This document shows, one piece after another, positions 7,921-15,370 of a stretch of 22,941 nucleotides of DNA. The position numbers and the translations under genes are program-made. The stretch is from positions 1 through 22,941 of the forward strand of contig CAYOQO010000015.1 in NCBI GenBank assembly GCA_964406135.1, in the 5' to 3' direction. The notes beneath the pieces were generated by a model, which had not been told where the DNA came from, did not search any database, and saw only the letters and a program-made list of their open reading frames with translations. The DNA comes from JACPFN01 sp964406135. Its GTDB lineage: Bacteria; Babelota; Babeliae; Babelales; Chromulinivoraceae. Within the stretch, counting starts at the first letter, position 1, and every line of letters begins with the position of its first letter.

Positions 7921-8037
7921 TCCCGTCATCCCAGGCTACGAACTGCCTTACTTTACGAAAATAAGTTTCGTAACGCTCATAATTCAGCCATACGAAACTT
8001 GTTGCTATGCAATGCGTAGTATGGGATCCATGTCTTC
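7921..8037 (+). repeat. Dispersed hairpin repeat, copy 2, with a long structured insert
   Basis: Outer arms ATCCCA (7928-7933) and TGGGAT (8022-8027), then CTACG (7936-7940) and CGTAG (8015-8019), enclose about 75 bases that hold a further 8-bp hairpin TTACGAAA-ATAAG-TTTCGTAA (7953-7973). It ends with the family tail GGATCCATGTCTTC. The outer arms match the simpler copy at 22346-22367, read on the minus strand, which lacks the insert. The element lies about 50 bases upstream of the dnaK -35 box. Confidence 0.65.
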
Positions 8038-8087
8038 ACATCTAAAAAAATAAATCAAAAAATCTTAGTGAAAGTGACTAAAGTTTG

Positions 8088-8126
8088 TTGACAAAAAACC
8101 CGAAATCGAGGTATGATAAATCTCGA
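8088..8126 (+). promoter_or_regulatory. dnaK sigma-70-type promoter with overlapping inverted repeat
   Basis: Perfect -35 TTGACA (8088-8093), 18-base spacer, -10 TATGAT (8112-8117). An inverted repeat TCGAG-N11-CTCGA (8106-8126) brackets the -10 box and is placed where a repressor would block polymerase. It is not the HrcA/CIRCE operator (TTAGCACTC-N9-GAGTGCTAA). The ATG follows about 49 bases after the -10 box. Promoter assignment is strong; the operator is inference from symmetry. Confidence 0.75.
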
Positions 8127-8165
8127 CGTAATACAGCATAATAAAAATCAAAAAGGATACGCACT

Positions 8166-10043
8166 ATGTCAAAAATTATTGGCATCGATCTTGGTACCAC
8201 CAACTCTGCCGTCGCAGTCATGGAAGGTCAAACTCCAAAAGTTATCGCAAATAAAGAAGGCCAAAATACAACGCCATCAATATTTGCCATAGCAAAAGAT
8301 GGAAAACGATTAGTTGGCACCATGGCAAAACGCCAAGCAGTCACCAATCATGAAAATACAATTTACTCTGCAAAGCGCTTCATCGGTCATACCTATGAAG
8401 AAATTAAAAACGAAGTTGCAAATTATCCATATAAAGTTGTCAAAGCTGACAATGGCGATGTTGCTTTGGATATCGATGGTAAAAAATTTTCACCACAAGA
8501 AATCTCTGCAGCCATTTTGTCATACTTAAAACAAACCGCAGAAGAATATTTGGGCCATTCAGTTACCCAAGCTGTCATCACCGTCCCTGCATATTTTAAC
8601 GACGCTCAACGTCAAGCAACCAAAGACGCGGGACGTATCGCAGGTCTTGATGTAAAACGAATCATTAACGAACCAACTGCTGCAGCCCTAGCATACGGGT
8701 GCGAAAAGAAAAAAAATGGCACTATCGCAGTATTTGACTTTGGTGGTGGAACATTTGATATCTCAATCTTGGAAATTCAAGATGGCGTCATTGAAGTAAA
8801 ATCAACCAGTGGTGACAATAAACTTGGCGGTGACGATATCGATGAACTTATCATCAATTATCTAATCGAAGAGTTTCAAAAAAGTAACGGCATCGATCTT
8901 CGCAAAAATAAAATGGCTCTTCAGCGCCTCAAAGAAGAATCTGAAAAAGCAAAAAAAGAACTTTCAACATTACATGAAACCGAAATCAACCTTCCATACA
9001 TCACCGCAGATGAATCAGGTCCAAAACATTTATCAGTCAAATTATCTCGAGCAAAGCTTGAATCACTGTGCGCTGGCATTTTCAAACGATTGATCGAACC
9101 GTGCAAAAAAGCACTTTCTGATGCAAAAATTTCAACAAGTCAAATTGACGAAGTTATTTTAGTCGGTGGCTCAACTCGTATGCCAAAAATTCAAGAACTC
9201 GTACAAGATTTCTTTGGCAAAGCACCAAACAAATCAGTAAATCCAGATGAAGTGGTTGCTATTGGAGCAGCAATTCAAGGTGGAATTTTGACCGGCGCGG
9301 TCAGCGATGTGTTGCTTCTCGATGTCACACCACTTTCACTGGGTATTGAAACCATGGGTGGCATTGCAACAAAGTTGATTGAACGAAATACAACAATTCC
9401 AACACGTAAGTCACAAACATTTTCAACAGCAGAAGACAATCAACCAAGCGTTGAAATTCACATTGTTCAAGGTGAACGTGAACTTGCAAAAGATAATAAA
9501 TCACTTGGTAAATTTAAACTTGATGGAATCCCTGCAGCACCACGCGGCACACCGCAAATCGAAGTTTCATTTGATTTAGATGCAAACGGAATCTTGAGCG
9601 TTACAGCAAAAGATAAAGGAACCGGCAAAGAACAAAGTATCAAAATTACCAATAGCAGTGGTTTGTCAGAAGCTGAAATTCAAAAAATGGTTCAAGATGC
9701 CAAAGAACATGAAGCTGAGGATAAAAAAGTCAAAGAAACTGTTGAAGCACGCAACAAACTTGACGGTTTAATCTTGAGCACTGAAAAAACAATCAATGAA
9801 AACAAAGATAAAATTGCAGAAGATGATGCAAAAGCACTCACAGAAGCAATAGAAGTTGCAAAAAAAGATTTGAAAGATCATGAACACGATCTGGAAAAAT
9901 TAAAAGCAGCTTTTGATAATTTAATGAGCAAAGCATCAAAAATTGCAGAAAAATTGTATGCTGATAAAGGCGGTCAATCAAATTCTGACTCTGATAAAAA
10001 AGATGATGATAAACAAGGACCAATTGACGCTGAAATTTCGTAA
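8166..10043 (+). CDS. dnaK: Chaperone protein DnaK (Hsp70)
   Basis: ATP-dependent cytosolic Hsp70 chaperone acting with DnaJ and GrpE. Seen (625 residues): nucleotide-binding domain with IGIDLGTTNSAV at 5-16, VITVPAYFNDAQRQATKDAG, NEPTAAALAYG, the FDFGGGTFDISIL phosphate loop and VGGSTRMPKIQELV; the hydrophobic interdomain linker DVLLLDVTPLSLGIET; the substrate-binding beta domain (TTIPTRKSQ, VQGERELAKDNKSLG); and an alpha-helical lid ending in an Asp/Lys-rich tail with GPIDAEIS, close to the usual acidic end. Full length and intact. Shine-Dalgarno AAAGGA is 8 bases before the ATG. Neither grpE nor dnaJ is adjacent in this window; the gene has its own promoter and terminator, so it is monocistronic here. 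Confidence 0.98.
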   Translation: MSKIIGIDLGTTNSAVAVMEGQTPKVIANKEGQNTTPSIFAIAKDGKRLVGTMAKRQAVTNHENTIYSAKRFIGHTYEEIKNEVANYPYKVVKADNGDVALDIDGKKFSPQEISAAILSYLKQTAEEYLGHSVTQAVITVPAYFNDAQRQATKDAGRIAGLDVKRIINEPTAAALAYGCEKKKNGTIAVFDFGGGTFDISILEIQDGVIEVKSTSGDNKLGGDDIDELIINYLIEEFQKSNGIDLRKNKMALQRLKEESEKAKKELSTLHETEINLPYITADESGPKHLSVKLSRAKLESLCAGIFKRLIEPCKKALSDAKISTSQIDEVILVGGSTRMPKIQELVQDFFGKAPNKSVNPDEVVAIGAAIQGGILTGAVSDVLLLDVTPLSLGIETMGGIATKLIERNTTIPTRKSQTFSTAEDNQPSVEIHIVQGERELAKDNKSLGKFKLDGIPAAPRGTPQIEVSFDLDANGILSVTAKDKGTGKEQSIKITNSSGLSEAEIQKMVQDAKEHEAEDKKVKETVEARNKLDGLILSTEKTINENKDKIAEDDAKALTEAIEVAKKDLKDHEHDLEKLKAAFDNLMSKASKIAEKLYADKGGQSNSDSDKKDDDKQGPIDAEIS

Positions 10044-10050
10044 AATAAAA

Positions 10051-10080
10051 GAAAAGCCCCGGAAATTTCCGGGGCTTTTC
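10051..10080. terminator. Bidirectional terminator between dnaK and the convergent small gene
   Basis: A 30-base perfect palindrome with core GCCCCGGAAATTTCCGGGGC, flanked by A-runs on the left and T-runs on the right, so either strand gives a GC-rich stem followed by Us. It lies 7 bases after the dnaK stop and 2 bases past the stop of the minus-strand gene, and can serve both. Confidence 0.92.
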
Positions 10081-10082
10081 TT

Positions 10083-10592
10083 TTATTTATTTTTACTTTG
10101 CTGCGGATGGTACCAAGCCAATCCCATTTTTACCAGCATCGCCGTGACCACATCTTCATCTTTTTGTTTCGCTGCTCCAGCGTTTGCAACGGCAGTAGTC
10201 GCTTTTGACGTTTTTTCAGAAGATTTCACCGTCTCTGCAATTTCATGATAAAATTTTGGTTTGCGATGTTCATCAAATCGATAGTACATTCGCATTCCAG
10301 ACATTAAAACATGACGAATAAATTCTTGGGCATTTTCTAAAAGTTTCACGTATGAAAAACTGCTACCTTTATCCACCACAAGAACGCGAGAAATATAATC
10401 AAAAATACCATTCAAATCATAAGCAGCATTGCGCGTACATGGTACATACGGGTTACAAAAATCACCGCCATTTGACCCTGGTATGAACAAACAACATGAT
10501 CGTTCACCATCGCGATACGTTTCCCATAAATAGCATGGTGCAATAGTTCCATACCCTATTAAAATGATAAAAAAAATTGTAAAAAGTTTCAT
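10083..10592 (-). CDS. Small secreted protein of unknown function, cysteine-containing
   Basis: 169 residues, not recognised. Seen: a signal peptide (about 1-18, MKLFTIFFIILIGYGTIAP) and five cysteines at 20, 33, 34, 46 and 52 within a short Gly/Pro/Asn-containing stretch, suggesting a disulfide-bonded N-terminal segment after export; then a helical middle with FRHV-like and YYRFDEHRKPKFY residues and an Ala/Lys/Thr-rich C-terminal part. A very strong Shine-Dalgarno (AAGGAGGG) sits 5 bases before the ATG at 10592. It is the last of three minus-strand genes, separated from the previous one by 170 bases that hold two hairpin repeats. Confidence 0.7.
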   Translation of the reverse strand: MKLFTIFFIILIGYGTIAPCYLWETYRDGERSCCLFIPGSNGGDFCNPYVPCTRNAAYDLNGIFDYISRVLVVDKGSSFSYVKLLENAQEFIRHVLMSGMRMYYRFDEHRKPKFYHEIAETVKSSEKTSKATTAVANAGAAKQKDEDVVTAMLVKMGLAWYHPQQSKNK

Positions 10593-10636
10593 ATATCCCT
10601 CCTTAACCTACCCCTTTAAAATCTCCCCTCCTCCTC

Positions 10637-10666
10637 ATCCTCGTGAAGACGAGGATCCATGTCTTC
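10637..10666 (+). repeat. Dispersed hairpin repeat, copy 3
   Basis: Perfect 8-bp hairpin ATCCTCGT-GAAG-ACGAGGAT (10637-10656) followed by the tail CCATGTCTTC, identical to the tail of copies 1 and 2. The stem sequence differs from copy 1 by compensating changes on both arms, so the pairing is kept while the sequence varies. Confidence 0.75.
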
Positions 10667-10687
10667 ATTTTTTCTTTTTGAAATGGT

Positions 10688-10705
10688 TTCCCGCCTACGC
10701 GGGAA
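10688..10705 (-). repeat. Dispersed hairpin repeat, copy 4, opposite orientation
   Basis: Perfect 7-bp hairpin TTCCCGC-CTAC-GCGGGAA. Read on the minus strand its context (CCCTCATTCCCGC...GGGAAACCAT) matches the leader and tail pattern of copies 1 and 3, so copies 3 and 4 form a head-to-head pair in one 170-base intergenic space, like paired REP units. Confidence 0.65.
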
Positions 10706-10762
10706 TGAGGGAATGGTTCAAATCAAGTTCAGAATATCAAAAACAGCGCATGCAAAGCAAGA

Positions 10763-11287
10763 TTAACGAACTGGCTCAGAAAGCTCTAAGCTATATTGAC
10801 CATTTTTTCCACGTATGTGCAAATCAAGTTCAATTTTGTCTTCATATGAATATTTTGTTTGAACATCTTCAAACCCTAAACATTTCAAAAACACACGTGC
10901 ATATAAAGAAGCAGCATCTTCAACTGTATTTTTATACTTTTCAACCCCTATTTTCGTCGTTTTCATACGCTGCCATTGTAAAGCATGAGATGGCTGACTA
11001 TCAAAAAACAATTCGTACGTTTCGCCCTTAATATTTGAAGCTACAATACATAAATATCCATACGTTTGGGCTTGTGTCACAATTTGATAATCAATCATAA
11101 CAACTGGTTTGACATAGGCTGTTTTAATTTTTTTATCCAAATAGGTTGATTTACGCTTACCATCTTTTAATCGATAAGCACCATTCAATGTTAAATCAGA
11201 TTCATTGTAAATCACATTCAATGTCCAATCAGCCACCATAGCTATCGGTATCAAACAAATAATCGTCAAAAAAAATAATCTCTTCAT
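10763..11287 (-). CDS. Small secreted protein of unknown function
   Basis: 174 residues, not recognised. Seen: a clear signal peptide (about 1-19, MKRLFFLTIICLIPIAMVA), then a predicted beta-rich protein with alternating hydrophobic stretches (WTLNVIYNESDLTLNGAYRL, VKPVVMIDYQIVTQ, YELFFDSQPSHALQW) and a charged C-terminal half. No cysteine pairing pattern, metal site or lipobox. Shine-Dalgarno AGGG is 6 bases before ATG 11287. It starts 21 bases after the MEMO-family gene ends, so the two are almost certainly co-transcribed; a functional link is inference from that only. Confidence 0.7.
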   Translation of the reverse strand: MKRLFFLTIICLIPIAMVADWTLNVIYNESDLTLNGAYRLKDGKRKSTYLDKKIKTAYVKPVVMIDYQIVTQAQTYGYLCIVASNIKGETYELFFDSQPSHALQWQRMKTTKIGVEKYKNTVEDAASLYARVFLKCLGFEDVQTKYSYEDKIELDLHIRGKNGQYSLELSEPVR

Positions 11288-11308
11288 CGCTACCCTTTTT
11301 CAATTTTT

Positions 11309-12241
11309 TTAGGATGTGACAATCATCCCAATGTAACTTACACAATTTTGCACATCAATTTCTTGAGACGATCTGTCGTAACCTACCAGAACACACTCAA
11401 CATTTTCAAAATATTTTTTTTGAATCATCATCATTAAAATTGCAATAGAATTTTTACCACACACGGGATCACCAGTATTTTCAATTATTTTTAAAAATTT
11501 TTGAGGCTGAATTTTTACTATGGATTCAATCAATTTTTGATCAAGTTGCAAAATATGATTCAAAATATCATGATGAAATGGTGTAAAATGAAACATAGAT
11601 CCATAGTGCGTTAAATCAGAACTTACAATAATCAATGTTTTTTGATTCATACATTCATGCAACGCATCTGCAATTTCTTGAATTTGCAAAAAATTAACAT
11701 CTCCAATAAGCAACGGAACAATTTTGCAAAATCCACAATATTTTTGAATAAACGGAATTTGAATTTCAATAGCATGCTCCAACTCATGTGCTTGATGATG
11801 AACCGCAAACAATGATGACAACTTTTTCAATTTTTTTAAAAAATATTGATCAATTTGAATCTGACGAATCGGGCTTTTGTACGATGCATACTCAATGTCA
11901 GGTAACGCAACACCACGAAAATACAAATCATGAGATGGCGCCAAAACAATCACTCGATCAAAAATTTTAGGCTTTAAATTTTGATACACACCACTGGCAA
12001 GAATTCCTGAATAATTAAATCCTGCATGAGGCACAATGATTGCTTTAATTTTTCTTGCATCAAAATTATTTTTATACTGATGTCGCGCCTTCAAATTCAT
12101 GTCATTCATTTTTTGTCGCAAAATTTTTCCACGCGATGGATACCAACGATCACTTAAATGACATTTTAAAACATCTGCATACAAATATGACATCAATTGA
12201 AAAAAAACAATCCCTAAAAATATTTTGATCATATGCTTCAT
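11309..12241 (-). CDS. MEMO-family (AmmeMemoRadiSam system protein B-like) protein with a signal peptide
   Basis: 310 residues. MEMO proteins share the fold of class III extradiol dioxygenases with a metal/copper site; bacterial members usually belong to the AmmeMemoRadiSam system, whose reaction is unsettled. Seen: the family motifs PHAGFNYSG (His72), LAPSHDLYF (His104), HELEHAIEIQIPF, SSDLTHYGS (His212) and GDPVCGKNSI (Cys261), which correspond to the three His and one Cys of the human MEMO1 pocket. Unlike typical members it starts with a hydrophobic signal-like segment (about 4-22). ATG 12241 is chosen because AAAGG lies 8 bases upstream; the GTG at 12250 would overlap that site. Neither an AMMECR1 nor a radical-SAM partner gene is in the window. 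It heads an operon with a secreted unknown. Confidence 0.85.
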   Translation of the reverse strand: MKHMIKIFLGIVFFQLMSYLYADVLKCHLSDRWYPSRGKILRQKMNDMNLKARHQYKNNFDARKIKAIIVPHAGFNYSGILASGVYQNLKPKIFDRVIVLAPSHDLYFRGVALPDIEYASYKSPIRQIQIDQYFLKKLKKLSSLFAVHHQAHELEHAIEIQIPFIQKYCGFCKIVPLLIGDVNFLQIQEIADALHECMNQKTLIIVSSDLTHYGSMFHFTPFHHDILNHILQLDQKLIESIVKIQPQKFLKIIENTGDPVCGKNSIAILMMMIQKKYFENVECVLVGYDRSSQEIDVQNCVSYIGMIVTS

Positions 12242-12387
12242 GATATTCACCTTTAGTTGATCCTATCAAAGCATAAATTTGAGTCACTCTGCAAGTAAAA
12301 ATTATGAGTTATTACAAAATTGTTTTGATTGCTTGAAAAAAGATGGTAAAGATTAAATGAGGAACGAAAAAAAACGGAGATTTTATT

Positions 12388-13653
12388 ATGAAAAAATTAT
12401 TATTTTATATCATAATTTTCATGTCACCTTCAACGCAAAAAATCTTTTGCGCTGGTGGTTACGCTGATACCGTAACATTGACCAATCAACAAATTGCTCA
12501 AACATCCAATCAACGATCATTAATTGCCAACAGCAACACTGCAACATCAAGCAGTTCAAATTCAACTTCCACAAGCACCTGCGCATCAACCGATCCTGCA
12601 ACCGCATCAATGCCTTATTTTATCATCAATTGGTACAGTTCAACAACTACCAATGCTCCTGCAATCAGTTCATTTACTTTTCCAACAAATCAAGTTCAAG
12701 GCAGCGGTGGCTTTTGGGTTAATAATGCGATTTTGACCATTCATCTGTTTCCACCATCAAATTTGATATCTTCATCAACCATTACACCCATCAACAACGC
12801 AACCAATTCATATGCTATCATGTACACTTTAAAATCAATGGATGGCACCATCATTCAAAAAGCTTTGCAATTTCCAAGCAGTGCTGCAGGATCAACACAA
12901 ACAACAGCAATCATGCCGATTACCAAAGGTACACCTCAAATTCCAACAGCACTTTCAATTTCAACTATTCCTGTACCAACCACTCCTCCTGCAAATCCTG
13001 CACCAACACCAACTATCATTCTTGATACAACTTCATTTTTACCTGCAAGCTTTTCAACAAATACCATAGCCACACAACAACGAATTTTGAATGCTATCAG
13101 TCCATTCAGTCAAAAATTTTTAATCAATTCAAATTCAGGATCTTTAACCGTTACGCCGCTGTCAGGAACTTTTGATACCGATGACGGAACAACTTTAGTA
13201 ACTTCATTTACTGGACAATCAACTTCTGCAACTACTGGTGCAAAACTTCAAGCACTTCAAGTTACACTTTCAGACAATAACCAAAATCCAATCCAATCGC
13301 TTTCATTTGGTCAAACTAATTTTACTACCCAAGATTTGCAAAATGGTCTTGCACTCAATGTGCACATTTTTCCACCATCAACCGGTAGCTCTCAAGCCCA
13401 ATATTATGCTTTTGCAACACTGCGAACGCTTGACGGATTAAAATTGCACAAAGTACCATTTACCCCATTTTCAACCCAACCAGCAGAACTTTCAATCAGC
13501 TATGCTTCCGCCAACCCACCACAATTTGCAACGGTATTTTTAAACAGTACTGCAGCTGCAAACTCTCAAGCAATAGGACTTGTCAGTCCAATCAACCTTC
13601 GTTGCTTGCTGCAACAAAATAATGGCGGAACGTTTAATGTTTCAATGTTGTAA
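12388..13653 (+). CDS. Secreted Thr/Ser-rich protein, member 1 of a tandem paralogue pair
   Basis: 421 residues, family not recognised. Seen: a signal peptide (about 1-22), a Ser/Thr/Asn-rich low-complexity stretch (about 45-72), then two copies of one beta-rich domain. Copy A (about 75-250) holds ILTIHLFPPS, YAIMYTLKSMDGTIIQK and ISPFSQKFLI; copy B (about 285-412) holds LNVHIFPPS, YAFATLRTLDGLKLHK and VSPINLRCLLQQN. Shine-Dalgarno GGAG lies about 9 bases before ATG 12388. The downstream gene starts 2 bases after its stop and encodes a paralogue, so they are translationally coupled. Surface or extracellular location is inferred from the signal peptide and composition. Confidence 0.8.
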   Translation: MKKLLFYIIIFMSPSTQKIFCAGGYADTVTLTNQQIAQTSNQRSLIANSNTATSSSSNSTSTSTCASTDPATASMPYFIINWYSSTTTNAPAISSFTFPTNQVQGSGGFWVNNAILTIHLFPPSNLISSSTITPINNATNSYAIMYTLKSMDGTIIQKALQFPSSAAGSTQTTAIMPITKGTPQIPTALSISTIPVPTTPPANPAPTPTIILDTTSFLPASFSTNTIATQQRILNAISPFSQKFLINSNSGSLTVTPLSGTFDTDDGTTLVTSFTGQSTSATTGAKLQALQVTLSDNNQNPIQSLSFGQTNFTTQDLQNGLALNVHIFPPSTGSSQAQYYAFATLRTLDGLKLHKVPFTPFSTQPAELSISYASANPPQFATVFLNSTAAANSQAIGLVSPINLRCLLQQNNGGTFNVSML

Positions 13654-13655
13654 GC

Positions 13656-15266
13656 ATGAAAAAATTATTAATTATTCTCTTTTTTTTCAATGTCATGCAC
13701 CCAAGTTCACCTGCAGGTTTTAATGACGGACAACAAGTTTTATTGCAAGCTTTAGCAGCATACAACACGCAACTTAATTTAAGCAGCCCAAATCAAAACA
13801 CCTTCATCAACACCTGCAGCTGCCCTGTGCCACCACAAGCAACGCCAACAAAATTACCAAATTTATACATCACCATGTCAAATTATTTAGGCACGGTTGT
13901 TAACAGTTACACATTGACGACCAATGCAAACTTCAAAAGTCGTATTGCAGTTTTGACGATTCAACTTTTTCCACCATCAACTACCATAACTTCTACCGAA
14001 GTGACTGCACCTAACAGTGAAAATTCCTATGCCATTGTCTACACGCTGCAATCACCTGATGGAGTTTATTTTCAAAAAGAGATTCAATATCCCACCAATT
14101 TTTCACTCGGCACATTTATGCCCATCACCAACAAAGTTCCCATTATTCCCATCACTTTAAAAACATACCAAGTTGCAACAACCAATGTTTTGCTCAACAC
14201 AACACAAATTACCGCAAGTTTTGCAGGACTAACATATCCAACACAACAACAACTTTTAAACAGCATCAGCCCAATCACACAAAAGTTTTTAGTCTCAGTG
14301 AACAGTCCAGTGTCAAGCTGTCTCATCACTGCTGCTTGCGCTGCCACAACAACCATGAACTTATCTGCTACCTACAGCAATGGCGCTTCAGGGATTGGCG
14401 CAACATTAACCGCAACGAGCAATGGCGCATTTTCAACTGATGGAGTATCTCCAACAGTTAATTCACGAATTTTAGTAAAAAATCAAACAACAACGTTTCA
14501 AAATGGAATTTACACACTCACGACTGCCGGAACAAGTTCAACACCCTGGGTATTAACGCGTGCCACAGATTATGACACACCTTGCGAAATTGCATATGGA
14601 ACCTATGTACCGATAACTTCAGGAACTTTAAACACTGGAACTGCATGGCAACAAACTGCAACGGTAACAACTATCGGCGTTAGTCCAATTATTTTTTCAC
14701 AACTTGCAACACCAAGCTTGACCTGCACCCCAATGTCAGGATCCTATGACCCAAACAGCAATTTAACGACACCAACACTCATCAGTTCTTTGATTCCTGC
14801 AACTACCACTACCGTACCACCAATTAACACCACTGATGACATCACCATTGCCCCTATCACCATCACACTGTACAGCGGTACGACACCATATCCAATCACG
14901 TTTACCATGCAAGATGTAAAATTTAATCAAACCGATTTGCTTAACGGATTAAATTTAAATCTATTTATCTATCCACCGCTGTATCAAAACGGACCTTCAT
15001 CAAACTATTTTATTTTTATTGCAACGCTACAAACATTAGACGGATTAAAATTTAAAAAAATTGTGAATCAATCAGTACCGTTGACCAACTATCCCATCAC
15101 TTTTTCAATCACCACAACTTCACTTGAAGGTGAAAAAACAAATTTAGTTTCAAACATTGCAAATCCACTCCTCACACCACAAATTTACAACATGATCAGC
15201 CCAATTCGATTACAAGTCAGGTTGCAACAAAATGATAACAATGTTGTGGTTATTTCAATTACATAA
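13656..15266 (+). CDS. Secreted protein, member 2 of the tandem paralogue pair, with an inserted phage-tail-like module
   Basis: 536 residues. Same plan as its neighbour: signal peptide (about 1-20), domain copy A (about 68-220: VLTIQLFPPS, YAIVYTLQSPDGVYFQK, ISPITQKFLV) and copy B (about 395-530: LNLFIYPP, FIATLQTLDGLKFKK, ISPIRLQVRLQQN). Between them about 130 residues (222-353) are absent from member 1. This insert contains LSATYSNGASGIGATLTATS, ILVKNQTTTFQNGIYTLTT, WVLTRATDYDTP and WQQTATVTTIG...IIFSQ, a module I recognise from phage tail-fibre and virion-associated proteins and some bacterial surface proteins. The breakpoints are clean: FLVSVNSPVSS | insert | SLTCTPMSGSYD against FLINSNSGS-LTVTPLSGTFD in member 1. 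Start has no Shine-Dalgarno and probably depends on coupling. Confidence 0.82.
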   Translation: MKKLLIILFFFNVMHPSSPAGFNDGQQVLLQALAAYNTQLNLSSPNQNTFINTCSCPVPPQATPTKLPNLYITMSNYLGTVVNSYTLTTNANFKSRIAVLTIQLFPPSTTITSTEVTAPNSENSYAIVYTLQSPDGVYFQKEIQYPTNFSLGTFMPITNKVPIIPITLKTYQVATTNVLLNTTQITASFAGLTYPTQQQLLNSISPITQKFLVSVNSPVSSCLITAACAATTTMNLSATYSNGASGIGATLTATSNGAFSTDGVSPTVNSRILVKNQTTTFQNGIYTLTTAGTSSTPWVLTRATDYDTPCEIAYGTYVPITSGTLNTGTAWQQTATVTTIGVSPIIFSQLATPSLTCTPMSGSYDPNSNLTTPTLISSLIPATTTTVPPINTTDDITIAPITITLYSGTTPYPITFTMQDVKFNQTDLLNGLNLNLFIYPPLYQNGPSSNYFIFIATLQTLDGLKFKKIVNQSVPLTNYPITFSITTTSLEGEKTNLVSNIANPLLTPQIYNMISPIRLQVRLQQNDNNVVVISIT

Positions 15267-15270
15267 AAAA

Positions 15271-15295
15271 AAGCGCATCTTTCAATGCGCTTTTT
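15271..15295 (+). terminator. Intrinsic terminator after the paralogue pair
   Basis: 8-bp stem AAGCGCAT / ATGCGCTT (15271-15278 with 15285-15292), loop CTTTCA, with flanking A-run and T-run. It starts 5 bases after the TAA of the second paralogue. Confidence 0.9.
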
Positions 15296-15370
15296 AAATT
15301 TTACAGTTCAAAAATTATTTGCGTTGCTCTCGATCTTTATTCAATTCGCTTTTTAAAAGAATCCGAATAA

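Noticed and set aside
8050..8165. CIRCE/HrcA operator before dnaK
   Set aside because: No TTAGCACTC-N9-GAGTGCTAA or close variant is present; the only symmetry is TCGAG-N11-CTCGA.
9943..10248. Plus-strand frame overlapping the end of dnaK and the terminator
   Set aside because: Starts inside dnaK in another frame, crosses a strong bidirectional terminator and lies antisense to a gene with an AAGGAGGG ribosome binding site.
10564..11031. Plus-strand frame of 155 codons
   Set aside because: It runs through the hairpin repeats and antisense to the 174-residue secreted protein; the minus-strand gene has a signal peptide and ribosome binding site.
14084..14356. Minus-strand frame of 90 codons inside the second paralogue
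   Set aside because: Val/Cys-rich mirror of Thr/Asn-rich coding sequence; the plus-strand product aligns with its paralogue here.
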